Position numbers and translations under genes: made by a program
Shown: in pieces, positions 1 through 9,565 of the stretch
Layout of the letters: every line of letters begins with the position of its first letter
How positions within the stretch are numbered: position 1 is the stretch's first letter
Notes under the pieces: model-generated
The model's database searches: none
What the model saw: only the letters and a program-made list of their open reading frames with translations
What the model was told of the DNA's origin: nothing
Assembly: GCA_947650285.1 (NCBI GenBank)
Contig: CANTFL010001446.1
Location: forward strand, 850,950 to 914,949
From: Hyaloperonospora brassicae
Lineage: Eukaryota; Oomycota; Peronosporomycetes; Peronosporales; Peronosporaceae
Direction: 5' to 3'
Length of the DNA stretch: 64,000 nt

Positions 1-581
1 TCAACGCCTTTGCAGCCGGTCACGGCTGGTACTTTTGGAATTTCAAGACCGAGTTGGGCTCGCGGTGGAGTTTCTTGGACCTCGTGCGCCGCGGCGCGTT
101 CCCCGCAAACGTCTCGAGCTACGACAGCGATGCCGAAGTCACGAACGCCTGTCGCGACGAAGATGCGGGTGCGTTCACGTGTGGGGCCAAGCGCGGCGTA
201 CCTGTCAATGACCTGCAGCGAGGACTCGACTATGCGTGTGGTGAGGTGGACTGCGCGGGCCTTGGCAGCCGCTTTGAGACGATTGAGGAGCGCTGTGACT
301 GGGCGTTCAACGCGTACTGGCAAACCCATCGCGAAGAGGGCAGTACGTGCGACTTTGGTGGGGCTGCCCACTTGCTCGCGCTGCCCAGTGCCTCGAGCGC
401 AGCGCTTCAGCTGGTTGAGGTCTCGTGGTCGTTCAGCAGTGACGTGTCCACGTGGACACTCGTTGCGGGTGTTATTGCAGGCGCTAGCGGATTGACTGCT
501 GCTCTTCTGGCGCTTGTGCGGCAGCGAAGACGAGGAGAGTACTCGCCGTTGCTCGGGCACGTGGTGCGTGGGAGTGTCTAA
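1..581 (+). CDS. GH5 glucan 1,3-beta-glucosidase-like protein, C-terminal part (gene cut by window edge)
   Basis: This is the 3' end of a gene whose start lies outside the window; reading is open from base 3 to a TAA at 579-581, about 192 codons. It aligns closely with the C-terminal part of the complete gene at 1601-3808: both have the GHGWYFWNFKTE stretch that ends the GH5 barrel, the WSFLDLVR.GAFP segment, a Cys-rich tail domain (CDWAF..YW, TCDFGGA.HLL), one transmembrane segment and a short basic cytoplasmic tail ending near EYSP. By homology it is an exo-acting cell-wall beta-1,3-glucanase anchored in the plasma membrane. The active-site half is not in view, so activity cannot be judged. 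It is the upstream member of a head-to-tail tandem pair. Confidence 0.85.
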   Translation, partial: NAFAAGHGWYFWNFKTELGSRWSFLDLVRRGAFPANVSSYDSDAEVTNACRDEDAGAFTCGAKRGVPVNDLQRGLDYACGEVDCAGLGSRFETIEERCDWAFNAYWQTHREEGSTCDFGGAAHLLALPSASSAALQLVEVSWSFSSDVSTWTLVAGVIAGASGLTAALLALVRQRRRGEYSPLLGHVVRGSV

Positions 582-685
582 GTGAGAAGTAAGTACTTGT
601 TCGAGTGGCACGCGGTCGCTGTCTACATCTGTCTGTCTGTCTGTGTACATGTCAACGCGCAAGGCGAAGGAGCGAGAGGATACAT

Positions 686-703
686 ACACACACACACACA
701 CAC
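686..703. repeat. (CA)n microsatellite
   Basis: Nine uninterrupted CA/AC units downstream of the first glucanase gene. Confidence 0.9.
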
Positions 704-1126
704 TCTGAGGCGATCGCTCTTTGCATTGAACACGAAGAGCTTCGATCGCACATCGCCCCCGCAGCCGTTTGTGCTGCACGTTACGTTTGACGCTTTATAT
801 GCCGAGAAGAAGTTCTGCACAAAGTGTTGGAAAGCGACGCGGGCAGTGAAAGCACACGAGTGCAATGTGCAAAGCCGCTGACGAACGTCACGTCGTCGGG
901 CACTGTCTGTGATCGAGCGACTTGGGATATGGCTAGCGGCTTCCACGTCGATCTAAATGAGCGATAGGATCTCAGCGACGCGGTGGCGTGAGTGGCCGTT
1001 GTTTACATAAAGAGACAGTGACCCGACGAACAGTCGAAGGCCAAACTTTGGGTGGCGACGTTCCACGAGGAGAAGCAGTCGGCGCTTTCCAATCCAACCG
1101 CTCTGGCAGTTGCGTCACAAAAGGCC

Positions 1127-1168
1127 ACTCACTCACTCACTCACTCACCCACTCACTCGCTCACTCCG
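1127..1168. repeat. (ACTC)n microsatellite
   Basis: About ten ACTC units with two substitutions, running into three CCGT units, about 430 bp upstream of the next start codon. Confidence 0.85.
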
Positions 1169-1521
1169 TCCGTCCGTCAGCCAATGACGCAGTCGACCCC
1201 TCCGCCGGCGGTCAAGTGGCCCCTCACGTGCTGCCGATCTTTTCCTTTCCACTCCGCCGCTTGGAGCCGCACATTGGCTGATCTCGTCCCCTCTCTCACG
1301 CCGCCTCGATCGAAGACTGCCGCGCGGAAGATCGTAATAGGGTCATTTCCGTAAATCTCCATCCTCATCTCATCGGCCTCGCAGCTGGACGCCTCGCTGA
1401 CACTACTACGTTCACTATACGGCTAGATTTGTAGTTTTCGAGCTAGACCGCCCCCAGTCTCGTTTTCCAGACCAAAGACGGGCAACAAGATCCGCCCGCG
1501 TCTTCTTCTTCTACTTCGACG

Positions 1522-1530
1522 TCACTTTCC
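1522..1530 (+). promoter_or_regulatory. Possible oomycete initiator-like element
   Basis: TCACTTTCC lies in a pyrimidine-rich tract 71 bp before the ATG at 1601 and partly fits the oomycete initiator consensus (TCA-N-T-Y-Y). A second partial match, TCATTTCC, is near 1341 but is 260 bp from the ATG. Position and fit are suggestive only. Confidence 0.3.
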
Positions 1531-1600
1531 TTTTTGCGCGGTCGAGCGCACGCAGCTCTGCACGGGCCCAGTTTTCGACCAATCACAAGGCCGCATCCGA

Positions 1601-3808
1601 ATGGTTTGGTCTCCTACCAAGACGACCGCCGCGCTGTGCGCCCTACTGGCAGCCGCCGCGTCGCTGCCGTCGCGCGTCGTCGTCGTCTCGGCCGACATGA
1701 CGTCGCTCGACCATCACCACCACGAAGCGCACGTAGGCGACGTGGACGCAGCTGCGACCGGTGACGCGCTGCACGCGCGCGATGCAGCGGGACCGACCGA
1801 CGGGCCGCAGGACGAAGAGGGCGCGCCCGACTACAAGTGGTACTGGCACCACGGCGAAGACTCGATGTTCGCGCAGGACAGCGGCGTGTTTACGAACTTC
1901 AAGCCGAACGACACGGACCAGACGTGCTCGCAAGACACGCACGCGACGCCGTTCAACAAACAGGTGCGGGGCGTGAACCTCGGCGGGTGGCTCGTGCTCG
2001 AGCCGTGGATCACGCCGACGCTGTTCTACCAGTTCCTCAACACGCAGCAGCGGTACGGCGACAAGGCGCCCGAGAAGACGGCCATGGACATGTACACGTT
2101 CTGCACGGCGCTCGGGAAAGAAGAAGCGAACCGCCAGCTGCGCATCCACTACGACCGGTGGGTCACGGAGAAGGACATTGCTGCGCTCGCGGAAGCCGGC
2201 ATCAACTCGCTGCGAGTGCCCGTGGGCGACTGGATGTTCAACCCGTACGAGCCGTTCGCTGGCTGCACAACTGGCGCCGTTGAAGCGCTCGACCGCGTGG
2301 CGGACCTCGCGCTCAAGTACAACATGGACATTCTGCTGGACATCCACGGCCTCATTGGCTCGCAGAACGGCTTTGACAACAGCGGCAAGTCCACGGCCGT
2401 CAAGTGGACGTCCATTGCGAGCACGCAGCCCGTGGGCACAACGACGTTTGAGCACTGGCCGATCCGTCAGGCCGAGTGGGCCGGTACGTTTGACGTGGAG
2501 AACCACAACTACACGAGCATCAACTACGCGAACCTCAACCACTCGATCGTGACGGTCGAAGCCATCATCAATCGATACAAGGGCCACGAAGCCATCATGG
2601 GGCTTGAGCCCGTGAATGAACCGTGGGAGCTCACGCCCATCAAAGTGCTCAAGGAGTACTACTGGAAGTCGTACAAACGTGTCAAGGTGCTTGCCCCGTC
2701 GTGGAAGTTTGTCATCCACGACTCGTTCCGGTTCGGGTTGCCGTTGTGGGCAGACTTTCTGCACGGGTGTCCCGACATCGCCATGGACACGCACATTTAC
2801 CAGGCGTGGAATCCGCCTGGCACGATGGCTGACTTTAACTCGAACGCTTGCCAGCAAAAGTACGTCATCAGCAAGATGGAAAACGCCTTGATGCCCGTGA
2901 TCGTCGGCGAGTGGTCAGTCGGTACTGACAATTGCGCCATGTGGCTGAACGGCTTCAACGACAATTTGCCGGGCTTCCCGAAAGTCCAATGCCACATGAT
3001 AGACTGCCCAGTGAACAGCACGTATCTCGGGGAAGGGTTCCCGGGCACTCCGCTGGACACGACCAAGCCCATCCAGGGACCGTACGGCACGGGCATGTCA
3101 GGTCCATCGTTTGGCAAGTGTCCTGTGAACAGTCAGAGCTCTTTCAGCCAGAAAGACGACGCTGCGTTGACCAGGTCGTTGACGCTGAAGAAGCTGAATG
3201 GTTTCGCTGTGGGCCACGGATGGTACTTCTGGAACTTCAAGACGGAGTTTGCCACGAAGTGGAGTTTCTTGGACTTGGTCCGCAACGGTGCGTTCCCCAA
3301 GAACGTATCGCACTACCACGAAAGCGACGGTGTGCAGTCGGTCTGCGTGAAGGAAGACGAAGGTGACTTTGTGTGCCGTGCCAAGCGTGGTGTTCAAGAA
3401 TATGAGCTCAAGAGCGGGCTCGCGTTCGCCTGCAACTTCCCTGACATCGACTGCTCGGACATCGAGCAGCGTTTCGACACGCTGGAAGAGCAGTGTGACT
3501 GGGCGTTCGACCAGTACTGGCACTACAATCGCGAGAAAGGTGCGACTTGCGATTTCGGCGGTGCTGGTCACCTGTTGAACGTGCCAGGCACGGCGGCTTC
3601 GAAGCATCCGTCTTCCCCGACGTCTCAGAAGCTCAAGGCGCAGCAGCCAGACGACTCGTCGATGCCCGTGGCCAAGTGGGGTTTTGCAGCCATCATGGGC
3701 GTCGTTGCCCTCGCCCTGATTGTGGTTGGCGGTGCAGCCTTTGCCGTGATGCGCTGGCGTCAGCAGCGTGCGCGTCGCGAGTACTCGCCCATCGCTGGTC
3801 GTTCGTAG
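1601..3808 (+). CDS. Membrane-anchored GH5 glucan 1,3-beta-glucosidase (exo-glucanase)
   Basis: A 735-residue, single-exon protein predicted to hydrolyse beta-1,3-glucan at the cell surface, in wall remodelling or glucan turnover. Residues 1-31 form a signal peptide; residues 32-110 are a His/Asp-rich, non-conserved linker; the GH5 barrel covers about 120-590. It contains VRGVNLGGWLVLEPW, the acid/base motif VNEPWE (Glu340) and the nucleophile motif VGEWSVG (Glu437); their spacing of 97 residues fits GH5 exo-glucanases. A Cys-rich domain (about 600-680) precedes a Ser/Thr-rich stalk, one transmembrane helix (about 693-718) and a basic tail ending in EYSPIAGRS. The ATG at 1601 is chosen because it gives the signal peptide. 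It is the downstream member of a tandem duplicate with the partial gene at the window start. GH5 assignment is firm; exact substrate is inferred. Confidence 0.92.
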   Translation: MVWSPTKTTAALCALLAAAASLPSRVVVVSADMTSLDHHHHEAHVGDVDAAATGDALHARDAAGPTDGPQDEEGAPDYKWYWHHGEDSMFAQDSGVFTNFKPNDTDQTCSQDTHATPFNKQVRGVNLGGWLVLEPWITPTLFYQFLNTQQRYGDKAPEKTAMDMYTFCTALGKEEANRQLRIHYDRWVTEKDIAALAEAGINSLRVPVGDWMFNPYEPFAGCTTGAVEALDRVADLALKYNMDILLDIHGLIGSQNGFDNSGKSTAVKWTSIASTQPVGTTTFEHWPIRQAEWAGTFDVENHNYTSINYANLNHSIVTVEAIINRYKGHEAIMGLEPVNEPWELTPIKVLKEYYWKSYKRVKVLAPSWKFVIHDSFRFGLPLWADFLHGCPDIAMDTHIYQAWNPPGTMADFNSNACQQKYVISKMENALMPVIVGEWSVGTDNCAMWLNGFNDNLPGFPKVQCHMIDCPVNSTYLGEGFPGTPLDTTKPIQGPYGTGMSGPSFGKCPVNSQSSFSQKDDAALTRSLTLKKLNGFAVGHGWYFWNFKTEFATKWSFLDLVRNGAFPKNVSHYHESDGVQSVCVKEDEGDFVCRAKRGVQEYELKSGLAFACNFPDIDCSDIEQRFDTLEEQCDWAFDQYWHYNREKGATCDFGGAGHLLNVPGTAASKHPSSPTSQKLKAQQPDDSSMPVAKWGFAAIMGVVALALIVVGGAAFAVMRWRQQRARREYSPIAGRS

Positions 3809-5351
3809 GCCAAATGCGCTGCTGGACGTCTTTTGACACTGAAATGGCGCTCGCATAATTGAGAAGGACCAGCCGAGAAGAGTGAGTAACGGAGGGGCGT
3901 GTAGCGTAAAGCCGTAGAGGTCGTCCATCATGCCAGTAAAGGAACCAATGAAGTTGAAGGCAAAAGGAGCAGCACTTTTCGATCACCGAAGCGCGCTGCT
4001 TCGAGGCAGATCGTTGTACGTGTGTTTGCATTACATGTCTGTCACATTATGCGATATGCTCGTGTCGTCTGTGTCGTGTCAGATACGAGTACATTGTCAC
4101 CACCAGATATGCTGCCACGACCTCGATCACACCTTATAATGCAAGCGAGAGGCAAATGCTGACCCAGAGAGAGAAAAAGGATAGGAACAGCAGAGAGGAG
4201 TACCGGACGGAAAACGATGACGTAAAGAGGACGACGCGATGGTCTGAAGGAGCGGATACGTCAACGAGCGTCAAGCGCAACGATTCGCTGTTACGTGTCG
4301 TTGCGATGTGAAGGAGACCCACAAGAGCCAACACGAGAACGAAGACAGTGAGCTCGCGCTTCGCTTCTTGAGACTACCCGACTACTGCGCCAGGCTCCTC
4401 ACAAACTTACAGAGACACGCGCGTTCACACTGTATTGCATTGGTTTCTGGATCACGCATACCACTCAGTGCCGACTACACTCTGGCAGTGCGTGAAGTTC
4501 ACTACGAGCTGACAAACCCAACCTGTGACCGCCGACGCGCTGTCGCCGTATCGAAGTATGATCCAAAGACGACACGTGTGTACCACAGAAGTTGCTGAGA
4601 CGACGAAACACGTGCTGCTTCTTGCCAAGGACTTGTTCACGTGGCGTGTCGACCTATACGGTCTATGAGTGCTGCTCAGGTACTTGGAGCTTCCACAAGT
4701 CGTTGTTCCTCGCGGCCGCATATGACTCTTCCCGGCCTTGACAACATGTGTGGGTGCACGACGCTATTTTTCTCACTTGAGACAGAGTGCTCGAGTCGTA
4801 AGCAAAGGCGTCAAGCAGTGGCTCTGCTGGGTCTTCAGTACCGATAGAATAACTGGAAGCTCTGATCTCCGTCCAGAGTTTCCAGTCAACCTCTTACTCA
4901 TCGCAGGACACAGCTGACCCAACGACGTCATCATCACTTGCTCGGGGGCAATGCAGGATGGATCGCTGTTGCACGAAGGTCGTTGAGCTGGACGCACCCG
5001 TGTCATTTCTATCAACACACGAACCCCACACCCCCACCGATGCATTTCTAAAAAAACCCACCACCACGAATCGGCGACACCGAACAACACGAGACAACAC
5101 GCGACAAGACGAGCAAACGGATTATCCGGAACCACCCAACAATCCATCGAACAGTCGACCGATCGTCCAGCGACACAAAACAGCGCCCTGGGCGTCCCAC
5201 TTCTGTCGCCCCCCACCCATTCCGTCCACGAAATCCATCCGCGAAACGTCAGCCATTCAATACGTAGCGCCCGCACACGTCGCAGCGCCAGCGCCTCCCG
5301 CCGTCCCGACTCACTCTTGCTATCGTCCAGGACGACGTACGCCCACTGCCG
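3809..5351. other. Intergenic region
   Basis: No coding region is supported. Open frames on either strand are short, lack recognisable domains and overlap one another. The last 250 bp are rich in C and CAC/ACA triplets and probably hold the promoter and leader of the helicase gene. Confidence 0.55.
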
Positions 5352-7470
5352 ATGCTCCCGCTCGCTGTGTCTCTCCGTCTCGCCGGCCGCGCTGCGGCCC
5401 GCCGCGCTCCGTCCGCCGCCGCGTCTCGCAGTTGGCCCGCGAGCGCTCTGACAGCCACTCAAACGGTACAGTCAGTCCAGTGGATGTCGTCGTCTTTGTC
5501 GTCTTGTGCTTCTCTCGACTACAGCACCGACAGCGCTGCAGTCGCGACGAGGCGACGACGACGACGACGACGACGCGTCGCGCTCGACGCCCACCGCTGT
5601 GGCGCTGGACAAGGGCTTTGTCGACCAGCAACCGCTCGAGGAGTTCAACCTGTCGCTCGAGACGCAGCGCAACTTGCACCGCGCGGGTGTGACGCACCTG
5701 TTCCCTGTGCAGACGCAGTCGTTCGACGTGATGATGAAGGGCGCGGACATTATGGGCCGCTCGAAGACAGGCTCGGGCAAGACGCTGGCGTTCGCCTTGC
5801 CAATCATTGAGACGATCGTGGCGAACCGCAAGACGTCGCGCAATCCACAGGCGCTGGTGCTGCTGCCCACGCGCGAGTTGGCGCAACAAGTGCACGACGA
5901 AGTGCACCGCGTGGCGCCGCAGCTCAAGATCGTGAACGTTGTCGGTGGGGTCTCGTACACCGTGCAGGAGAACCACTTGCGACGGGGCGTCGACATCCTC
6001 GTGGGCACGCCGGGCCGCATCATGGACCTGGTGAACAAGGGGTCGCTGTCGCTGGACGACGTCGACGTGTCCGTGCTGGACGAAGCAGATATGATGCTCA
6101 AGTTTGGCTTCCAAGAAGCCGTCGAGACGATTTTGGGCTGGGTGCCGGAAGGCGGGCAGACTGTCATGTGGTCGGCCACGTTCCCCAAGTGGGTGAGCTC
6201 CATGGCCGCCAAGTACCTGAAGACGCCCGTGTCGATCGACCTCGTGGGCGACGTGGACAACCAGGTGCCGACTACTGTCACGCACAAGGCGATCAACGCG
6301 CCGATGCGCGATCGTATTCAGGTGCTGGAGAACGTGCTGCGGCTGCACGCGCACGACGGCAAGACGTTGGTGTTCACCGAGACGAAGAAAGAAGCGGACG
6401 AGATTGCCAACTCGTTGGCTGGTCAAGACGCGCGGGCGCTGCACGGCGATCTCTCGCAGGGCATGCGGACGTCGACAATGAACGGCTTTCGCAGCGGCCA
6501 CGTGAAGACGCTCGTGTGCACGGACATTGCAGCTCGCGGCCTCGACATTGCCAATGTAGAGCTGGTCGTGCAATACCGTCTGCCGAGCGACAAGGAGAGC
6601 TTTGTGCACCGCGCGGGACGCACAGGGCGTGCTGGGCGGTCCGGGACGAACATTGTGTTTTTCGATCGCCGAGACGCTGGCGATGTGCTGGACTTTGAGC
6701 GTCGGTACAAGTTCAAGTTCACGCACGCAGCGTCGCCTCGTCCCGAGCAGATGATGGAAGGGGCTTTGGAGGACGTGCACAAGCAGTTGGCGTCGCTGCC
6801 CAAGGCGAACGCGGAGCTGTTTGAGGAAGCAGCCACGACGATGATTGACGAGCAAGGACCAGGGGCGCTGAGCGCAGCGCTCGCCCTGCTGTGCGGTTTC
6901 GACGCGAAGAAGCTCGTGACGCTCTCGATGCTGACGGGTCGCTTCCGCATGCAGACCGTGCAAGTGGAAGGCATTGACAGTGCACGCGAACTGAACCGAC
7001 TGCTGTCGTCGTTCATGGACGAGCGAGTGGATGTGTACCCGGTGGAAGATGGCAAGCTCGTGTTTGATATCCCGCAAGGACAATTGGGCAAGTTGCAAGA
7101 GCATTTGACTGCTGCGTCGCCCGGTGAAGAGGTGACTGTGACAGCAGCTGTGGAGTTTCCCCGCATGGTGATTGACCGAGCCGACCGCAACAGCACTGGC
7201 AGTAGCCGCTTTGGCTCTCGAGGGTTCTCGAAAAACCGATTCGGAGACAATCGACGTGATGGAGGAGGCAGCAGTCGCTTTGGAGGCTACCGACGTGACA
7301 GTGGCAGCAATTGGAAGCGCAATGACCGCGAAGGTGGCAGCAGCAATTGGAAACGCAACGACCGCGACAGTGGGTTTCGCCGCAGCAGCAGTCGGGACGC
7401 TGACTCGTCGTTCTCGAAAAGCCATTCGTCGTCCCGCAGCAACTTTGGCCGCTTTACGGAGTCGTGGTAG
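5352..7470 (+). CDS. DEAD-box ATP-dependent RNA helicase, probably mitochondrial (two exons predicted: 5352-5465, 5542-7470)
   Basis: The helicase core is in one frame from about 5542, but that frame has no ATG after its upstream stop at 5449-5451. An ATG at 5352 in another frame opens an Arg/Ala/Ser-rich presequence typical of mitochondrial import, and a 76-bp GT-AG intron (5466-5541) joins the two exactly, giving about 680 residues. Visible motifs: Q motif ending FPVQTQSF; motif I TGSGKT (about 113-118); Ia PTRELAQQ; Ib TPGR; II DEAD (218-221); III SAT; IV LVFTETK; V TDIAARGLD; VI HRAGRTGRAG. The region after the core (AALALLCGF to VEFPRMVI) resembles the GUCT domain of DDX21/RH3-type helicases. 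The tail, about 110 residues, is rich in Arg, Gly, Ser and Asn with repeated NWKRNDR, an RNA-binding type tail. The likely role is organellar RNA folding, intron or ribosome maturation. The family is firm; the intron and location are inferred. Confidence 0.85.
5466..5541 (+). other. Predicted intron of the DEAD-box helicase gene
   Basis: The 76-bp segment begins GTACAG and ends GCTGCAG, with a pyrimidine-rich stretch and a CTCGACT branch-like site before the acceptor. Its length (3n+1) shifts reading from the presequence frame to the helicase frame. The two other AG sites within it do not restore the frame. The alternative is a sequencing or real 1-nt shift. Confidence 0.55.
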
Positions 7471-9257
7471 AGCTGGCAAGTGTCTGCGTTGGCGAAGCGC
7501 GGTGTTCATACGCCATGACTGTATTTTAGATAGGAAGAAGCACAGCTTGCCGTGCGTCGAGATGCAATGAGCATGTGGCTGTGATTTTTGATTTGAATTC
7601 AAGTAGCAATGGGATGTTCCGCCACCGACCACTTCGTAGAGACTCGAACGGGTGCAGTTCGACGACTCGGTCTGATGATACCTTTTACGTGTTTGGGACT
7701 TGGTCACATCAGTTTTGTTGCAACAGGACTCGTGTAGATACGCTACAGCCGTTACAGGTACACGATGTGAGCTGTTCGACAACGGTATCCCTCGTCGATA
7801 CTAAACATAGCGGCAACACGCCAACAACAACATGTCATTGACGTCAATGCCGTTTCTTGCATTGCTGCTACTGCCTGTCACGTGCGTTTGGCCCAATTGT
7901 GGTTGTTGTATTGCTACTACGGCAGATCTGCGGGTCGTTCTTTGCAGCTGACCACGCGTCTTGTTCCTTTTGTGTGACCATTGAGCTTGTACGTGCGCTG
8001 GTCAATACAGCATCAACAAGCTCGCTTATCCACAGTATCAAAGCTCTGCACGAACAGGCAGGTAGGACGGATTGACCCATTTGCCGTCTGTGGCTGAGCA
8101 TCCATCACTCTCTTCGACACGCCTTCCTATGTCGCTCGCTACTTGGCAAATGGACAAATGCATCTTCTCCCGTTCATCTGTCCTCTATGTGTCCCATTCG
8201 CTCACTCTTTGTCGGTGCATTGCGTGTTCCGAAGTAGTCGATCGACGTGACGAGCAAAAAGCACGTGCAGAGTTTTATCATCCGAGATCGGAATGAGTCC
8301 ACTCCATCACACGACACACAAAAGCTCTTGGCCCTGGAGAATGTGCAGATTATCTCATAGTGTAGAAGAGCTAACGCGTTGTGTTCAAACTCGGATTGCA
8401 GTGCGACAATGCTCATAAGCAGTGGCAAATGCTGTCTGTTGTCAATGATTTGACGAGGTCGAAGAAAAAGGGAGAGGTGCTGTGCTGTTCACAGCCGTCG
8501 TACCAAATGCGTGTGAAGAAGAGAAAGAGGCGAATCGGAGGTCGTCGTCGGTGTCCAGGAGCTGCAAGTGAAGAAGGAGGCCACAAGTCGTCCAACGTGC
8601 CCGTCGATGTGTGTGACATGAGTTAGTGCAGTTGATTTAGCATCGCAGTAAGAGTATAACGCTATTGACTGCAGTGCACACCCACGAGATACAGCAGGTA
8701 CGCCACCAACATCACTAGCGTTTCTTGCAATAGACGTAGTTCAAGGAACACTTCGAAAGCCGTCCTATCGGTTGGTGATGCAGTGGGGCTCCAACGAGAC
8801 CGTCTCAGATAGCTGACGCGAAAGGAAGCGGTAGGACAAGTCGAACGAAGACGGAATGACGAAGAGGTATGGCATACTATTGCAATGCAATCGATCTCTC
8901 GCCTTCAGACTTTGACGTAGTCATTATGCAAACATTATTGATGGACGAGAATTCATCGTAACGGATGATCGATACTGATTCGATCGTCATTTTCCGACGG
9001 AAGATAATGATCAAGAAAGGACGTTACGATCACAACACTGTCAACGACAGTCGAAACAACGGTCTCAGGATAAGCGTATCGACAATCGCCGTCTTGCGCA
9101 TGTCGACCGTAGACGTTTGTTCCTTCTCAACAGCGTCGAGTCTGAAGTCAGGCGGAACGAAAGTAGTTCAGACGACGACCGATACTGAACAGCGCGAGGC
9201 GTGAGAGGCACGGAGGAGAAAGTGTTTGTTGCTGTAGCGTTCAACTCTTGGATGCGT
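7471..9257. other. Intergenic region before the gypsy pair
   Basis: No coding region is supported. Short open frames have no recognisable domain. Base composition falls from GC-rich to mixed toward the retroelement boundary at 9258. Confidence 0.5.
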
Positions 9258-9485
9258 GACATAACGGCCTCCTACACTGGTTAATGATGGATGGATCCTA
9301 CTCCACGACCAAGCTACGACTAAGCGAAGAACAATTGGATGGAGTGATTGATGGATGGTTGATGGATAGATGGAATTAGATGAAGCATTCAGGTAGGCAC
9401 GGTAGGCTAGCATGGTATTGAATACACTCTCAATTTTACCTTTGACTCCGCAAGACCCTCTCAAGCAAGGCTCGCGGACCGATCA
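9258..9485 (+). repeat. 5' LTR of gypsy copy A
   Basis: It begins TGACATAACGG, the sequence that also follows the polypurine tract of copy B. The first 220 bp match 13541-13761 in inverse orientation with a few substitutions. It is rich in GATG repeats. The right boundary is uncertain; 9485 is the first CA after the region shared with copy B. Confidence 0.65.
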
Positions 9486-9565
9486 CCCCTCTGCAAGCCA
9501 CGAGTGTGTCATTTTGATACATCAAATCTGTGCAAGATCGGAGAAGGAAACAAGGTGTCAACAGC

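Larger units (their letters stand above)
582..1600. other. Intergenic spacer between tandem glucanase genes
   Basis: No coding region is supported here. It contains a CTGT microsatellite near 631-645, a CA run (686-703), an ACTC run (1127-1168) followed by a short CCGT run, and a pyrimidine-rich stretch just upstream of the next gene. The short open frames across it are low-complexity translations of these repeats. Confidence 0.6.

Noticed and set aside
1643..2857. 404-codon minus-strand open frame opposite the glucanase
   Set aside because: It is Arg/Val-rich antisense of the GH5 gene without motifs.
5506..7470. Helicase starting at GTG 5506
   Set aside because: A GTG start is not expected for a nuclear gene; the ATG at 5352 with a 76-bp intron explains the N terminus better.
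5320..7782. 820-codon minus-strand open frame opposite the helicase
   Set aside because: It is Arg/His/Val-rich, the antisense by-product of GC-rich codons in the helicase, with no domain.
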